A stretch of DNA of 64,000 nucleotides. Origin: Nocardia blacklockiae (GTDB lineage Bacteria; Actinomycetota; Actinomycetes; Mycobacteriales; Mycobacteriaceae). Below, one piece after another: positions 42,966-53,465 of the stretch (its first letter is position 1; every line of letters starts with the position of its first letter). The notes beneath the pieces were generated by a model. That model did not search any database. It was not told the origin of the DNA and was given only the letters and a program-made list of their open reading frames with translations. The stretch is from positions 558,001 to 622,000 of the forward strand of contig NZ_JADLRJ010000001.1 of NCBI RefSeq assembly GCF_015477355.1, written 5' to 3'. The translations under genes and the position numbers were made by a program.

Positions 42966-43387
42966 TACGCCTTCCCCCGGACCCGCCGGAACTCCACGAC
43001 GGTCGGGAAGCCGGAAGCCGTCTGGTCGTAGGACTCCTGGGTGATGGTGACCTCGTCGGTCAGCGTGCGCAGCACGTGCCAGCCGAAGCTGCGCTGGTCG
43101 GGCAGCCCCTCCTTGGCGGCGATGCCGGTGACCCGCACCAGCAGGTCCTCGTCGCCGACGGTGAACCGGCAGCGCAGATCGGTGCCCGGACCGGCCACCG
43201 AGATGAGCGTCGAGCAGGTCTCGTCGACCGCGAGCCGGATGTCGGCCACCTCGTCCAGCGTGAAATCGCTGAGCAGGACCAGCGTTTCGGCGAGCCCGCG
43301 CACGATCGGCAACTGTGACACGGTAGCGGCGACGCCGATCTCCACGGGGGTGCTGCGCAGGCCCTGTTCCGCCGAAATATTGATCAC
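42965..43387 (-). CDS. rsbW: Anti-sigma factor of the RsbW/UsfX type
   Basis: 140 aa from the preferred start. A GHKL ATPase-like anti-sigma factor: N-terminal strands VEIGVAATVSQLPIVRGL, the N-box helix ADIRLAVDETCSTLI, and the later FGWHVLRTLTDEV. It should bind SigF and release it on an anti-anti-sigma signal; no RsbV-type gene lies in the window. GTG at 43387 is chosen because TAGCCT lies 7 bases upstream and UsfX-like similarity begins soon after; ATG at 43438 would add 17 residues. Divergent from rpe. Confidence 0.88.
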   Translation of the reverse strand: MINISAEQGLRSTPVEIGVAATVSQLPIVRGLAETLVLLSDFTLDEVADIRLAVDETCSTLISVAGPGTDLRCRFTVGDEDLLVRVTGIAAKEGLPDQRSFGWHVLRTLTDEVTITQESYDQTASGFPTVVEFRRVRGKA

Positions 43388-43394
43388 CCTGGCA

Positions 43395-43400
43395 AGGCTA
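43395..43400 (-). promoter_or_regulatory. Leaderless -10 box of rsbW-sigF-nadE
   Basis: TAGCCT on the minus strand, 7 bases before the GTG at 43387. The overlapping GGGTAG resembles a SigF-type -10 (GGGTAT), but no GTTT element is found 16-17 bases upstream. Confidence 0.5.
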
Positions 43401-43491
43401 CCCAAGTCCGGCGCGGGTAATCCGTTCTGTGCCTGCATTGAGACGGCCAGCGGACTGGACGGGCAGGTCGGGCGGCGGGTCCGCGCGCCGC

Positions 43492-43497
43492 TACACT
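43492..43497 (+). promoter_or_regulatory. Leaderless -10 box of rpe
   Basis: TACACT, 7 bases before GTG 43505; there is no purine-rich ribosome site between. Confidence 0.65.
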
Positions 43498-43504
43498 TCG
43501 CGCT

Positions 43505-44206
43505 GTGTCCTCCTCGAATCCCGCCTTCCACCGGCCCGCACCGATGATCGCCCCGTCCATCCTGTCCGCCGATTTCGCGCATCTGGCGCAGGAGGCACAG
43601 GCCGTCGCGGGCGCCGACTGGCTGCACGTCGACGTGATGGACAACCACTTCGTGCCGAACCTGACCCTCGGCCTGCCGGTGGTGCGGAGCCTGCTCAAGA
43701 CGACCGACATTCCGCTGGACTGCCACCTGATGATCGAGGACCCGGCCCGCTGGGCGCCGCCGTACGCGGAGGCGGGCGCCTACAACGTCACCTTCCACGC
43801 CGAGGCCACCGACGATCCGGTCGCGGTGGCGCGCGACATCCACGCCGCGGGCGCCAAGGCGGGCCTGTCGGTGAAGCCGAACACCCCGATCGAGCCGTAC
43901 CTGGAGATGTTGCGGCACTTCGACACCCTGCTGGTGATGAGCGTGGAGCCCGGCTTCGGCGGGCAGTCGTTCATCCCGCACGTGCTCGACAAGGCGCGCA
44001 CGGTCCGCCGCCTGGTCGACGCGGGGGAGTTGCGGCTGGTCGTCGAGATCGACGGCGGCATCAACATGGACACCATCGAGCAGGCCGCCGAGGCCGGAAT
44101 CGACTGCTTCGTCGCGGGCTCGGCGGTGTACGGCACCGCGGATCCCGGTGCGACGGTGGAGAAGCTGCGCGAGAAGGTCGTCGCCGTCGAGGCGGCGGCG
44201 GGCTAG
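43505..44206 (+). CDS. rpe: Ribulose-phosphate 3-epimerase
   Basis: 233 aa. TIM-barrel epimerase of the pentose phosphate pathway, interconverting ribulose 5-phosphate and xylulose 5-phosphate. Metal-binding and catalytic residues are seen in [25 protein letters not shown] and EIDGGIN, with [10 protein letters not shown] binding phosphate. Ribulose 5-phosphate also feeds the RibB half of RibAB, which fits its place before the riboflavin genes. GTG at 43505 appears leaderless; about 12 N-terminal residues precede the conserved core. Confidence 0.95.
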   Translation: MSSSNPAFHRPAPMIAPSILSADFAHLAQEAQAVAGADWLHVDVMDNHFVPNLTLGLPVVRSLLKTTDIPLDCHLMIEDPARWAPPYAEAGAYNVTFHAEATDDPVAVARDIHAAGAKAGLSVKPNTPIEPYLEMLRHFDTLLVMSVEPGFGGQSFIPHVLDKARTVRRLVDAGELRLVVEIDGGINMDTIEQAAEAGIDCFVAGSAVYGTADPGATVEKLREKVVAVEAAAG

Positions 44207-44219
44207 GCAGCCGAAAGGC

Positions 44220-44690
44220 TCAGCGCGCCGGGACCTTTCGGGCACACACCGCCCTGGTCGCCGCGATGACCTCGGCCAGGGGCGGCAGCGCGTCGGCGGT
44301 CTCGGGCACCCGCACCCAGGTGCGGTAGCCGGTGCGCTCGTCCTCGGCGGAGGGCAGCACCACCTGGCTGCCGGCGCAGGCGACCGTGGCGTAGTGCCGG
44401 AACAGCTCGGCCGAGATCGCGGCGGTGAGGACGCCCGGATGGGCCGGGCCGGTGAGGAAGGTCCAGCGCCGCGACCGCGGGTGGTGGACCACGGGCCCGG
44501 CGAGACCCTCGCGCGCCAGCTCCCGCAGCACGCCCTCGCCGAGGTCGGCGGGCATGGTGATGGCGCCGTAGCGCGCGCCGATCCCGAGCAGAATGTGACG
44601 GGAGGCGGCATCGACCCGGGCCGGCAGCTGGAATTCGCGACGGTACCGCGCGCAGCGAACCTCGAGTGTCGAATCGAGAAGCGTGGTCAC
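44220..44690 (-). CDS. Conserved hypothetical protein of unknown function
   Basis: 156 aa. No catalytic motif recognised. The segments YGAITMPADLGEGVLRELA and GPVVHHPRSRRWTFLTGPA recall the N-terminal part of small actinobacterial proteins related to the primase-polymerase N-domain group, but the match is weak. No signal peptide or membrane helix. GTG at 44690 has GGGGGTG upstream. Convergent with rpe (14-base gap). It occupies the place where mycobacteria carry ribD (ribG) and the lprG/P55 genes. Confidence 0.6.
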   Translation of the reverse strand: MTTLLDSTLEVRCARYRREFQLPARVDAASRHILLGIGARYGAITMPADLGEGVLRELAREGLAGPVVHHPRSRRWTFLTGPAHPGVLTAAISAELFRHYATVACAGSQVVLPSAEDERTGYRTWVRVPETADALPPLAEVIAATRAVCARKVPAR

Positions 44691-45153
44691 ACCGCACCCC
44701 CATCTGGGTCGTTGTTCACCGTGGATCCGAATATTGAACGCCGGGAATCAACTGCATAACAATATTGCGTGCGATCGTTCGCGAACGCAAGCTTCGGGTG
44801 TAAGTGCGCCGCCGACCGGGTAAAAAGGCAGTTCACGGCGTGTCCGAAGAGGAAATCGCGGTGGCCTTTTTCGAGAGTCGCGAATGTCCGGACCGCCGAT
44901 TCGGATAATTCTTCATCCACGTCTCGATAATTCCGGAATTCGCCGGAACACAATGGTGAACCGGTCGCGCGTACAAGTCGGGCCGCCGGTTTCCCGGCCG
45001 CTCGACCGGACGGCCGTCCGCAACCGGCCGACCGGACGGCCGAACGTGGCGCGCGGGCGGCCGTCGTTACGCTGGAGGCGCGCAGCGGCGGGAATAGCGC
45101 CGCCGGTCCGCGCTGTTGGCGCTAGCGGGCACCGGGTGACAGGAGAAACAGGC
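44691..45153. other. Non-coding region upstream of the riboflavin genes
   Basis: About 460 bases, with an AT-richer first half. Features seen: palindrome CGTTCGCGAACG (44776-44787); an 8-bp stem AAAAAGGC/GCCTTTTT (44822-44829, 44864-44871) around a 34-base loop; palindrome CGGACGGCCGTCCG (45007-45020); and an exact 14-bp direct repeat CGACCGGACGGCCG at 45003-45016 and 45029-45042. No FMN riboswitch core was recognised. A short antisense frame here has no recognisable homology. Confidence 0.5.
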
Positions 45154-45762
45154 ATGTTCACAGGCATCGTCGAGGAGCTGGGCGAGATCGTCACGGCGGA
45201 ACGGTCGGCCGACGCGGCCCGGCTGACGATCCGCGGCAAGCTGGTGACCTCCGATGCCGGGCACGGCGACTCGATCGCGGTGAACGGGGTCTGCCTGACC
45301 GTCGTCGACGTCGTGGACGGCGACTCCTTCACCACCGACGTCATGGGGGAGACCCTGGACCGGTCCAGCCTCGGCGGGCTCGCCGTCGGCTCGCGGGTGA
45401 ACCTGGAGCGCGCCGCCGCGGTGAACAGCCGGCTCGGCGGCCACATCGTGCAGGGCCACGTCGACGGCACCGGCACGGTGCTCTCCCGTGACCCCCAGGA
45501 GAACTGGGAGGTCGTGCGAATCTCGCTGCCGGACAAGCTGGCTCGCTACGTCGTGGAGAAGGGCTCGATCACCGTCGACGGCATCTCGCTGACCGTCTCG
45601 GCGCTCGGCGGCGACGCCGACTCCGGCGACTGGTTCGAGGTCTCGCTCATCCCCACCACCCGCGAACTCACCACCCTCGGCGGCGCGCCGGTCGGCACCG
45701 TGGTCAACCTCGAGGTCGACGTCATCGCCAAGTACGTGGAACGGCTGCAGCAGCGCGGATAG
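45154..45762 (+). CDS. ribE: Riboflavin synthase alpha chain
   Basis: 202 aa. Dismutates two 6,7-dimethyl-8-ribityllumazine molecules to riboflavin. Two tandem lumazine-binding barrels: MFTGIVEELGEI with VNGVCLTVVDV in the first, and GGHIVQGHVDGTG with VDGISLTVSAL in the second. ATG at 45154 has AGGAG about 9 bases upstream and the invariant MFTGI start. A CTCCCG/CGGGAG stem (45765-45770, 45781-45786) follows the stop without a T-run and could partly separate it from ribAB. Confidence 0.96.
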   Translation: MFTGIVEELGEIVTAERSADAARLTIRGKLVTSDAGHGDSIAVNGVCLTVVDVVDGDSFTTDVMGETLDRSSLGGLAVGSRVNLERAAAVNSRLGGHIVQGHVDGTGTVLSRDPQENWEVVRISLPDKLARYVVEKGSITVDGISLTVSALGGDADSGDWFEVSLIPTTRELTTLGGAPVGTVVNLEVDVIAKYVERLQQRG

Positions 45763-45842
45763 CTCTCCCGGCGGTCCCGGCGGGAGCGACGGCCTGGCAC
45801 AGTACTGTTATTGGTACCTAATCGAGATGGAGCGCAGCAGAC

Positions 45843-47637
<1,795 letters not shown>

Positions 47638-47638
47638 G

Positions 47639-48148
47639 ATGCCGCCCGTCGTCCGGATCTGGAAGCGCGGCCCGCAGCCCCCGGCGCCGGAAACCGAAGG
47701 GGCGCAGTGGGATCTGGAGGTGCGGCCGCGGCGCGCGGTGCGCACCGCGCGGATCGTGGCCGCGGTGATCGCGGTGCTGTTCACCGCGGCGGGCCTGGCG
47801 TCCTCGCACAGCGCCACGGGTGTGAACTTCCGCGGCGCCGACCAGGTGGCCGTCATCGTGTTCGGGTGGCTGCTGGCCGGCGCGGTGCTGCTGCTGACCC
47901 GCCCCCGCGTGCGAGTGGGCGCTCAGGGTGTCTCGGTGCGTAATATTCTGGGCGACAACGAGTTCCGCTGGGAAGACATTCGCGGCGTGGCCATCCCCGA
48001 CAAGCGCGCCTGGGCACGGCTGGAACTCACGGGCGACGAATACGTGCCCATGCTCGCGATCCGCGTCAACGACAAGGAATACGCCGCTGAGTCGATGGAG
48101 CGCTTTCGCGCCTTGGGAGCGAAATACACGGCGCATCAGAAGGATTGA
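47639..48148 (+). CDS. Membrane PH-like domain protein of the riboflavin operon
   Basis: 169 aa. Two membrane helices (IVAAVIAVLFTAAGLASS; QVAVIVFGWLLAGAVLLLT) are followed by a PH-like domain (VRVGAQGVSVRNILGDNEFRWEDIRGVAIP, read in parts) with a basic C-terminal helix. Position and length match Rv1417 beside ribH in M. tuberculosis, uncharacterised there. Starts one base after ribH, so it is cotranscribed. A perfect hairpin terminator follows. Confidence 0.85.
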   Translation: MPPVVRIWKRGPQPPAPETEGAQWDLEVRPRRAVRTARIVAAVIAVLFTAAGLASSHSATGVNFRGADQVAVIVFGWLLAGAVLLLTRPRVRVGAQGVSVRNILGDNEFRWEDIRGVAIPDKRAWARLELTGDEYVPMLAIRVNDKEYAAESMERFRALGAKYTAHQKD

Positions 48149-48177
48149 GCTGGCTCGAGCGAAGAGTTCGAGCCCGC

Positions 48178-48202
48178 GCCGCCCTGCCGATGGCAGGGCG
48201 GC
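48178..48202. terminator. Bidirectional hairpin between the rib operon and ggt
   Basis: A perfect 11-bp stem, GCCGCCCTGCC (48178-48188) with GGCAGGGCGGC (48192-48202), and a GAT loop, between convergent genes. A second stem GGCTCGA/TCGAGCC lies just upstream (about 48152-48174). The T-run after it is weak (GTTCTGCTACTT). Confidence 0.75.
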
Positions 48203-48213
48203 GTTCTGCTACT

Positions 48214-50148
48214 TCACTTCCCGTCACCCATTACCGCGCCCTCGCGCCGCGGGTCCGCGCCGCCGATCCAGCCGTCGCTCTCCCGCTGTAGCGCGCTGAG
48301 GCCGCTTGTCTGCGGATCCACCGAGACCTGGTGGCCCATCTCGCGCAGCCGCCGGACCAGCGGGTCGTGCTCGCCCTTGGCGGTGGCGTCGATCGCCGGG
48401 TGCTCGCCGCCCACGCCGGTGACCGGGGTGTTGGCCGCGCCGAAGGCCACGCCGGAGACCGCCTGCTGCGGATCCAGCTTCCAATCCAGCATGTTCACCA
48501 GGCTTTTCACCACGAACTGGATGATCACCGAGCCGCCGGGGGAGCCGGTGACGTAGGACAGCTGCCCACGGGCGCCGTCGGCGCCGCGGTCGAAGACCAG
48601 GGTCGGGCTCATGGAACTGCGCGGGCGCTTGCCGGGCTGCAGGCGATTGGCCAGCGGCGCGCCGTCGGCCGCGGTCGGCGTGGCGCTGAAGTCGGTGAGC
48701 TGATTGTTGAGCACGAAGCCGTCGACGACGTGGAACGAGCCGAACGCCGACTCCACCGTCGTGGTCATGGCGGCGGCGTTGCCGTACTTGTCCACCACCG
48801 AGATGTGGCTGGTGCCGTGCTCGGGCGGCTGCGGGCCGGTGCCGAGCGGGACCGGGCCGAAATCGCCGGGCTGCGCGGTGCCCATCGCCCGGTCGGGATT
48901 GATCTGCGCCGCACGCTGTTTCAGGTAGTCCCGGTTCAGCAGCGTGTCGGGGGAGTTGCCCGGCAGCGGCACGAAATCGGCGTCGGCGACGTACTTGTCG
49001 CGGTCGGCGTAGGCCAGCCGCTCGGCCTCCGAGATCAGGTGCACGGCTTGCGGATTCGGCGTGCCGCCGTTGGCGTCGACCGCGGTGGGCGGCAGCGACG
49101 CCAGGTCGAAGTTCGACAGGATGCCCAGCGTGGCGGCGACGGTGATGCCGCCGGAGGACGGGTTGGGCATGCCGCAGATCTCGTGGTCGCGGTAGCCGGT
49201 GCACAACGCCGTGCGCTTCTTGGCCTGATATCCCGCCAGGTCCGCGAGGGTGATCTGGCCCGGGGTGCGGCCGCCCGCCGTGGTGGCGGTGGCGTCGACG
49301 ATGTCCTGGGCGACGGCCCCGGTGTAGAACGCGTTGGGCCCGTCGGAAGCGATGGCGCCCAGCGTCTTCGCCATCGCGGGATTGGTCAGCGTGGTGCCGG
49401 ACTTCTTCGGGCTGCCGTCGGGCTCCAGGAAATAGGCCTTGGCGTTGTCGTCGCGTGCCAGATCGGCCGCGGACTCCGCGATCTGCCCGGCCAGCCGCGG
49501 ACTGATCGCGAAGCCCTGGTCGGCCAGGTCGATCGCCGGGGTGAACAGGTCGCGCCAGGGCTGCTTGCCGTGCTCGCCGTGGGCCAGTTCGAGCAGGCGC
49601 AGCGCGCCGGGCACCCCGATGGAGCGGCCGCTGGCGCGGGCGTTCGGCTGCGGCGCGGTGCGATCGGTGTCGCTGACCCAGCGCAGATAGTTCTCGGTGG
49701 CCGCGGCGGGGGCGACCTCGCGACCGTCGTAGGCGTCGACCGTCCGCTTCGCCGCGTCGTAGTACAGCAGGAACGCGCCGCCGCCGATGCCGGAGGCCTG
49801 CGGCTCCACCAGGCCCAGCACCATCTGGGCCGCCACCAGCGCGTCGGCCGCCGTGCCGCCGCCGGCGAGCACCCCGCAGGCCGCCTGTGTGGCAAGCGGA
49901 TTGGCCGCCGATACCGCATAGGTGCCGGTGCGCACCGGGTGCATGTTCTCGCGATAGCCCGAGGCGATCTCCGGATTGGTCGCGATGTCGGTGCTGCCGC
50001 CCGCCCCGGGCGCGGCGGCGACCGCCGTGCCGTTGGGGGTGTCGGCGCACGAGGTCGGCTGGTCGGAACCGGATGAGCAGCCGGTGATCAAGCCGGCGGC
50101 GAGCAGTGCGGCGGTGGCACCGGCCCAGAGCTGTCGTGTGCGCCTCAT
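48214..50148 (-). CDS. ggt: Lipoprotein gamma-glutamyltranspeptidase
   Basis: 644 aa. The signal peptide ends in a lipobox (LITGCSSG), so the enzyme is membrane-anchored outside the cytoplasm. It is an Ntn-hydrolase precursor that should self-cleave before Thr446 in EHGTSHISVVD, with substrate loop residues in SSMSPTLVF and TGSPGGS. It acts on glutathione-like gamma-glutamyl compounds; mycolata lack glutathione, so the natural donor may be imported or gamma-glutamyl peptides. ATG at 50148 is 6 bases after TAAAGT (minus strand) with no ribosome site: probably leaderless. Confidence 0.93.
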   Translation of the reverse strand: MRRTRQLWAGATAALLAAGLITGCSSGSDQPTSCADTPNGTAVAAAPGAGGSTDIATNPEIASGYRENMHPVRTGTYAVSAANPLATQAACGVLAGGGTAADALVAAQMVLGLVEPQASGIGGGAFLLYYDAAKRTVDAYDGREVAPAAATENYLRWVSDTDRTAPQPNARASGRSIGVPGALRLLELAHGEHGKQPWRDLFTPAIDLADQGFAISPRLAGQIAESAADLARDDNAKAYFLEPDGSPKKSGTTLTNPAMAKTLGAIASDGPNAFYTGAVAQDIVDATATTAGGRTPGQITLADLAGYQAKKRTALCTGYRDHEICGMPNPSSGGITVAATLGILSNFDLASLPPTAVDANGGTPNPQAVHLISEAERLAYADRDKYVADADFVPLPGNSPDTLLNRDYLKQRAAQINPDRAMGTAQPGDFGPVPLGTGPQPPEHGTSHISVVDKYGNAAAMTTTVESAFGSFHVVDGFVLNNQLTDFSATPTAADGAPLANRLQPGKRPRSSMSPTLVFDRGADGARGQLSYVTGSPGGSVIIQFVVKSLVNMLDWKLDPQQAVSGVAFGAANTPVTGVGGEHPAIDATAKGEHDPLVRRLREMGHQVSVDPQTSGLSALQRESDGWIGGADPRREGAVMGDGK

Positions 50149-50154
50149 GAGCGG

Positions 50155-50160
50155 ACTTTA
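50155..50160 (-). promoter_or_regulatory. Leaderless -10 box of ggt
   Basis: TAAAGT on the minus strand, 6 bases before the ATG at 50148. Confidence 0.6.
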
Positions 50161-50375
50161 ACCCTCGGGTCCGACACCGGCAGCGCTTTGCCGCCCAGCG
50201 CACTCCCGCTGCTGGGGAGCGTCCGGATAGCTACTTCTGTCCGGTTGCGAAAGCCGTCGGTCAGCAGTCGAATCGGCGCGATCGGATCGACATGCCCGGC
50301 CGCACTGCGGAACTCCGCAACCGACCAGGTAACGTCGGACGCTCACGGGACGAGCGCGGAGGGCCGAGGCGGCAG

Positions 50376-51851
50376 ATGACGGAAGTGCGGGGAAAGACGT
50401 TCCTCGGTGCGGAGGACGACGGGTACCACAAGAGCCTGAAGCCGCGCCAACTGCAGATGATCGCCATCGGCGGCGCGATCGGGACCGGGCTGTTCCTCGG
50501 CGCCGGCGGCCGCCTGGCCAGTGCCGGACCGGGCCTGTTCCTGGTCTACGGGGTGTGCGGCGTCTTCGTGTTCTTCATCCTGCGCGCCCTGGGCGAACTG
50601 GTGCTGCACCGCCCGTCGTCGGGGTCGTTCGTCTCCTACGCGCGCGAGTTCTACGGCGAGAAGGCCGCCTTCGTCGCGGGCTGGATGTACTTCCTGAACT
50701 GGTCGATGACCGGCATCGTCGACACCACCGCGATCGCCACCTACCTGCACTACTGGGGTCCGTTCCAGCCCGTCGCGCAGTGGCTGCTGGCGCTGGTCGC
50801 GCTGTGCATCGTGCTGAGCGTGAACCTGGTGTCGGTGAAGTGGTTCGGCGAACTGGAGTTCTGGGCGGCGCTGGTGAAGGTCGTCGCGCTGGTCGCCTTC
50901 CTCGGGATCGGCACCTTCTTCCTGGCCGGGCGGTTCACCGTCGACGGCGCCGAGACGGGCCTGGGCATGGTGTCGGAGGCCGGGGGCTGGTTCCCGACCG
51001 GTGTGCTGCCGCTGGTCACCGTGACCTCGGGCGTGGTGTTCGCCTACGCGGCGGTGGAGATGGTCGGCACCGCCGCGGGCGAGACGGAGAATCCGCAGAA
51101 GATCATGCCGCGCGCGATCAACTCGGTGATCCTGCGGATCGTGGTGTTCTACATCGGCTCGCTGGTGCTGCTGGCGCTGCTGCTGCCCTACACCGCGTAC
51201 TCGGCGTCGGAGAGCCCGTTCGTCACCTTCTTCGCGAAACTCGGTGTCGGCAACGCCGGTTCGCTGATGAACTTCGTGGTGCTCACCGCCGCGTTCTCCA
51301 GCCTCAACGCCGGGCTGTACTCCACCGGGCGCATTCTGCGATCGATGTCGATGAACGGCAGCGCCCCGCGGTTCACCGGCCGCATGAACAAGCGCGGCGT
51401 GCCCTACGGCGGCATCATGCTGACCGCCGTCATCGCCCTGTTCGGCATCTGGCTGAACTACATCGTGCCCTCGCGCGCGTTCGAGATCGTGCTGAACGTG
51501 GCCTCGCTGGGCATCCTGTCCTCCTGGGCCACGATCGTGCTGTGCCAGCTGCAACTGTGGCGGCGCTGGCGTCGCGGCGACGCCGACCGGCCCGCGTTCC
51601 GGATGTTCGGCGCGCCCTACACCGGGTTCGCGACCCTGGTGTTCCTGGTGGTCGTCGTCGTGCTGATGGGCTTCGACTACCCGGTCGGCACGTGGACGGT
51701 CGCGAGCCTGGCCGTGCTGGTGCCGGCGCTGATCCTCGGCTGGTTCGCCGCGCGCAAGCGGGTGCTGGCCATCGCCGACGAGCGCGCGGGATACACCGGC
51801 GAGTTCCCGGTGGTGGCCAACATCCCGCTCGACGACGAACGGGACACCTAG
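50376..51851 (+). CDS. ansP: L-asparagine-type amino acid permease (APC family)
   Basis: 491 aa with 12 predicted membrane helices. The N-terminal signature [20 protein letters not shown], then [39 protein letters not shown] and [16 protein letters not shown] closely follow mycobacterial AnsP proteins, which import asparagine/aspartate with protons. ATG at 50376 has GAGG 6 bases upstream, and TAACGT near 50330 is a plausible -10. Divergent from ggt; both could contribute to amino-acid nitrogen supply. Confidence 0.92.
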   Translation: MTEVRGKTFLGAEDDGYHKSLKPRQLQMIAIGGAIGTGLFLGAGGRLASAGPGLFLVYGVCGVFVFFILRALGELVLHRPSSGSFVSYAREFYGEKAAFVAGWMYFLNWSMTGIVDTTAIATYLHYWGPFQPVAQWLLALVALCIVLSVNLVSVKWFGELEFWAALVKVVALVAFLGIGTFFLAGRFTVDGAETGLGMVSEAGGWFPTGVLPLVTVTSGVVFAYAAVEMVGTAAGETENPQKIMPRAINSVILRIVVFYIGSLVLLALLLPYTAYSASESPFVTFFAKLGVGNAGSLMNFVVLTAAFSSLNAGLYSTGRILRSMSMNGSAPRFTGRMNKRGVPYGGIMLTAVIALFGIWLNYIVPSRAFEIVLNVASLGILSSWATIVLCQLQLWRRWRRGDADRPAFRMFGAPYTGFATLVFLVVVVVLMGFDYPVGTWTVASLAVLVPALILGWFAARKRVLAIADERAGYTGEFPVVANIPLDDERDT

Positions 51852-51870
51852 CGCCGCAAGCGGTTCCGGG

Positions 51871-52674
<804 letters not shown>

Positions 52675-52680
52675 CTGCCC

Positions 52681-52686
52681 ACGGTA
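52681..52686 (-). promoter_or_regulatory. Leaderless -10 box of the ABC ATPase gene
   Basis: TACCGT on the minus strand, 6 bases before the ATG at 52674. Confidence 0.6.
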
Positions 52687-52738
52687 ACAAACTCCTCAGA
52701 CAAGCTGATGGGTGATCTGTGTCATGGGACGAATTGTG

Positions 52739-52744
52739 TACCCT
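52739..52744 (+). promoter_or_regulatory. Leaderless -10 box of the HAD gene
   Basis: TACCCT, 6 bases before GTG 52751; no ribosome site is present. Confidence 0.6.
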
Positions 52745-52750
52745 GGCCCG

Positions 52751-53434
52751 GTGACCATCGAGGCGGTGCTGTTCGATTTCTCCGGGACGCTGTTCCGGCT
52801 GGAGAGCGACGAGAGCTGGGTGGCCGACCTGATCACCACCGACGGCCGCACGCTCGAGGCGCCCGAGTCGGCCGAGGTGCTGCGGCGGATGACGGCCCCG
52901 GAGCAGTTGGTGCGCTTCGACGAACGCGGCCAATACGCCTGGGACCACCGCGATCTCAGCCCCGAGCTGCATCGCGAGGCGTACCTGGCGGTGCTGCGGC
53001 AGTCCGGCATCGACCCCGGCCGCGCCGAGCGGCTGTACGCCCGGATGGTCGACCCGCTGGAGTGGACGCCCTACCCGGACACCGACGCGGTCCTGAAATC
53101 CCTCGACACGCAAGGTATTCCGGTCGCGGTGGTCAGCAACATCGCCTTCGACATCCGGCCGTCGTTCGCCGCGTTCGGCTGGGAGCGGGAGGTGGCGCTG
53201 TACGCGCTGTCCTACGAGATCGGCGCGATGAAGCCGGACCGGCGGATCTTCGAATGGACCCTCGAGCGCCTGGGCATCGCCCCCGAATCCGCCCTCATGG
53301 TCGGCGACAGCCGCGAGAACGACGGCGGCGCAACGGCTCTCGGCTGCCGCTTCGCGTGGGTCGACCCGCTGCCGACCGCCGACCGCCCCGACGGACTGCG
53401 GCGGGCGCTGCGCGAGCACGGGCTGACCGTCTGA
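52751..53434 (+). CDS. HAD-superfamily hydrolase with a DxS variant of motif I
   Basis: 227 aa. Motif I reads LFDFSGTLF: the nucleophile Asp9 is present but the usual second Asp is Ser11. Motif II (VVSNIAFD), motif III lysine (MKPDRRIFE) and motif IV (MVGDSRENDGG) are intact, with a helical cap between. Most HAD phosphatases need the second Asp as general acid/base, so activity may differ (phosphomutase, dehalogenase-like or reduced phosphatase). GTG at 52751 is preferred over ATG 52724 because of the TACCCT box 6 bases upstream. Confidence 0.82.
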   Translation: MTIEAVLFDFSGTLFRLESDESWVADLITTDGRTLEAPESAEVLRRMTAPEQLVRFDERGQYAWDHRDLSPELHREAYLAVLRQSGIDPGRAERLYARMVDPLEWTPYPDTDAVLKSLDTQGIPVAVVSNIAFDIRPSFAAFGWEREVALYALSYEIGAMKPDRRIFEWTLERLGIAPESALMVGDSRENDGGATALGCRFAWVDPLPTADRPDGLRRALREHGLTV

Positions 53435-53465
53435 CCGCCGCCCCGGCGCGTCGCGTGGGAGCTGT

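Noticed and set aside
43388-43438. Start of rsbW at ATG 43438
   Set aside because: No ribosome site or -10 box at the right distance; GTG 43387 follows TAGCCT by 7 bases and gives the usual family length.
44687-44953. An 88-aa minus-strand frame before the riboflavin genes
   Set aside because: No ribosome site, no family and a composition unlike the neighbours; it lies in the promoter region.
44960-45153. FMN riboswitch upstream of ribE
   Set aside because: The conserved RFN helices and core sequences could not be found; only unrelated palindromes and repeats are present.
48224-50203. A long Arg/Gly-rich frame overlapping ggt in another phase
   Set aside because: No domains; ggt is complete in the alternative frame with signal peptide and catalytic Thr.
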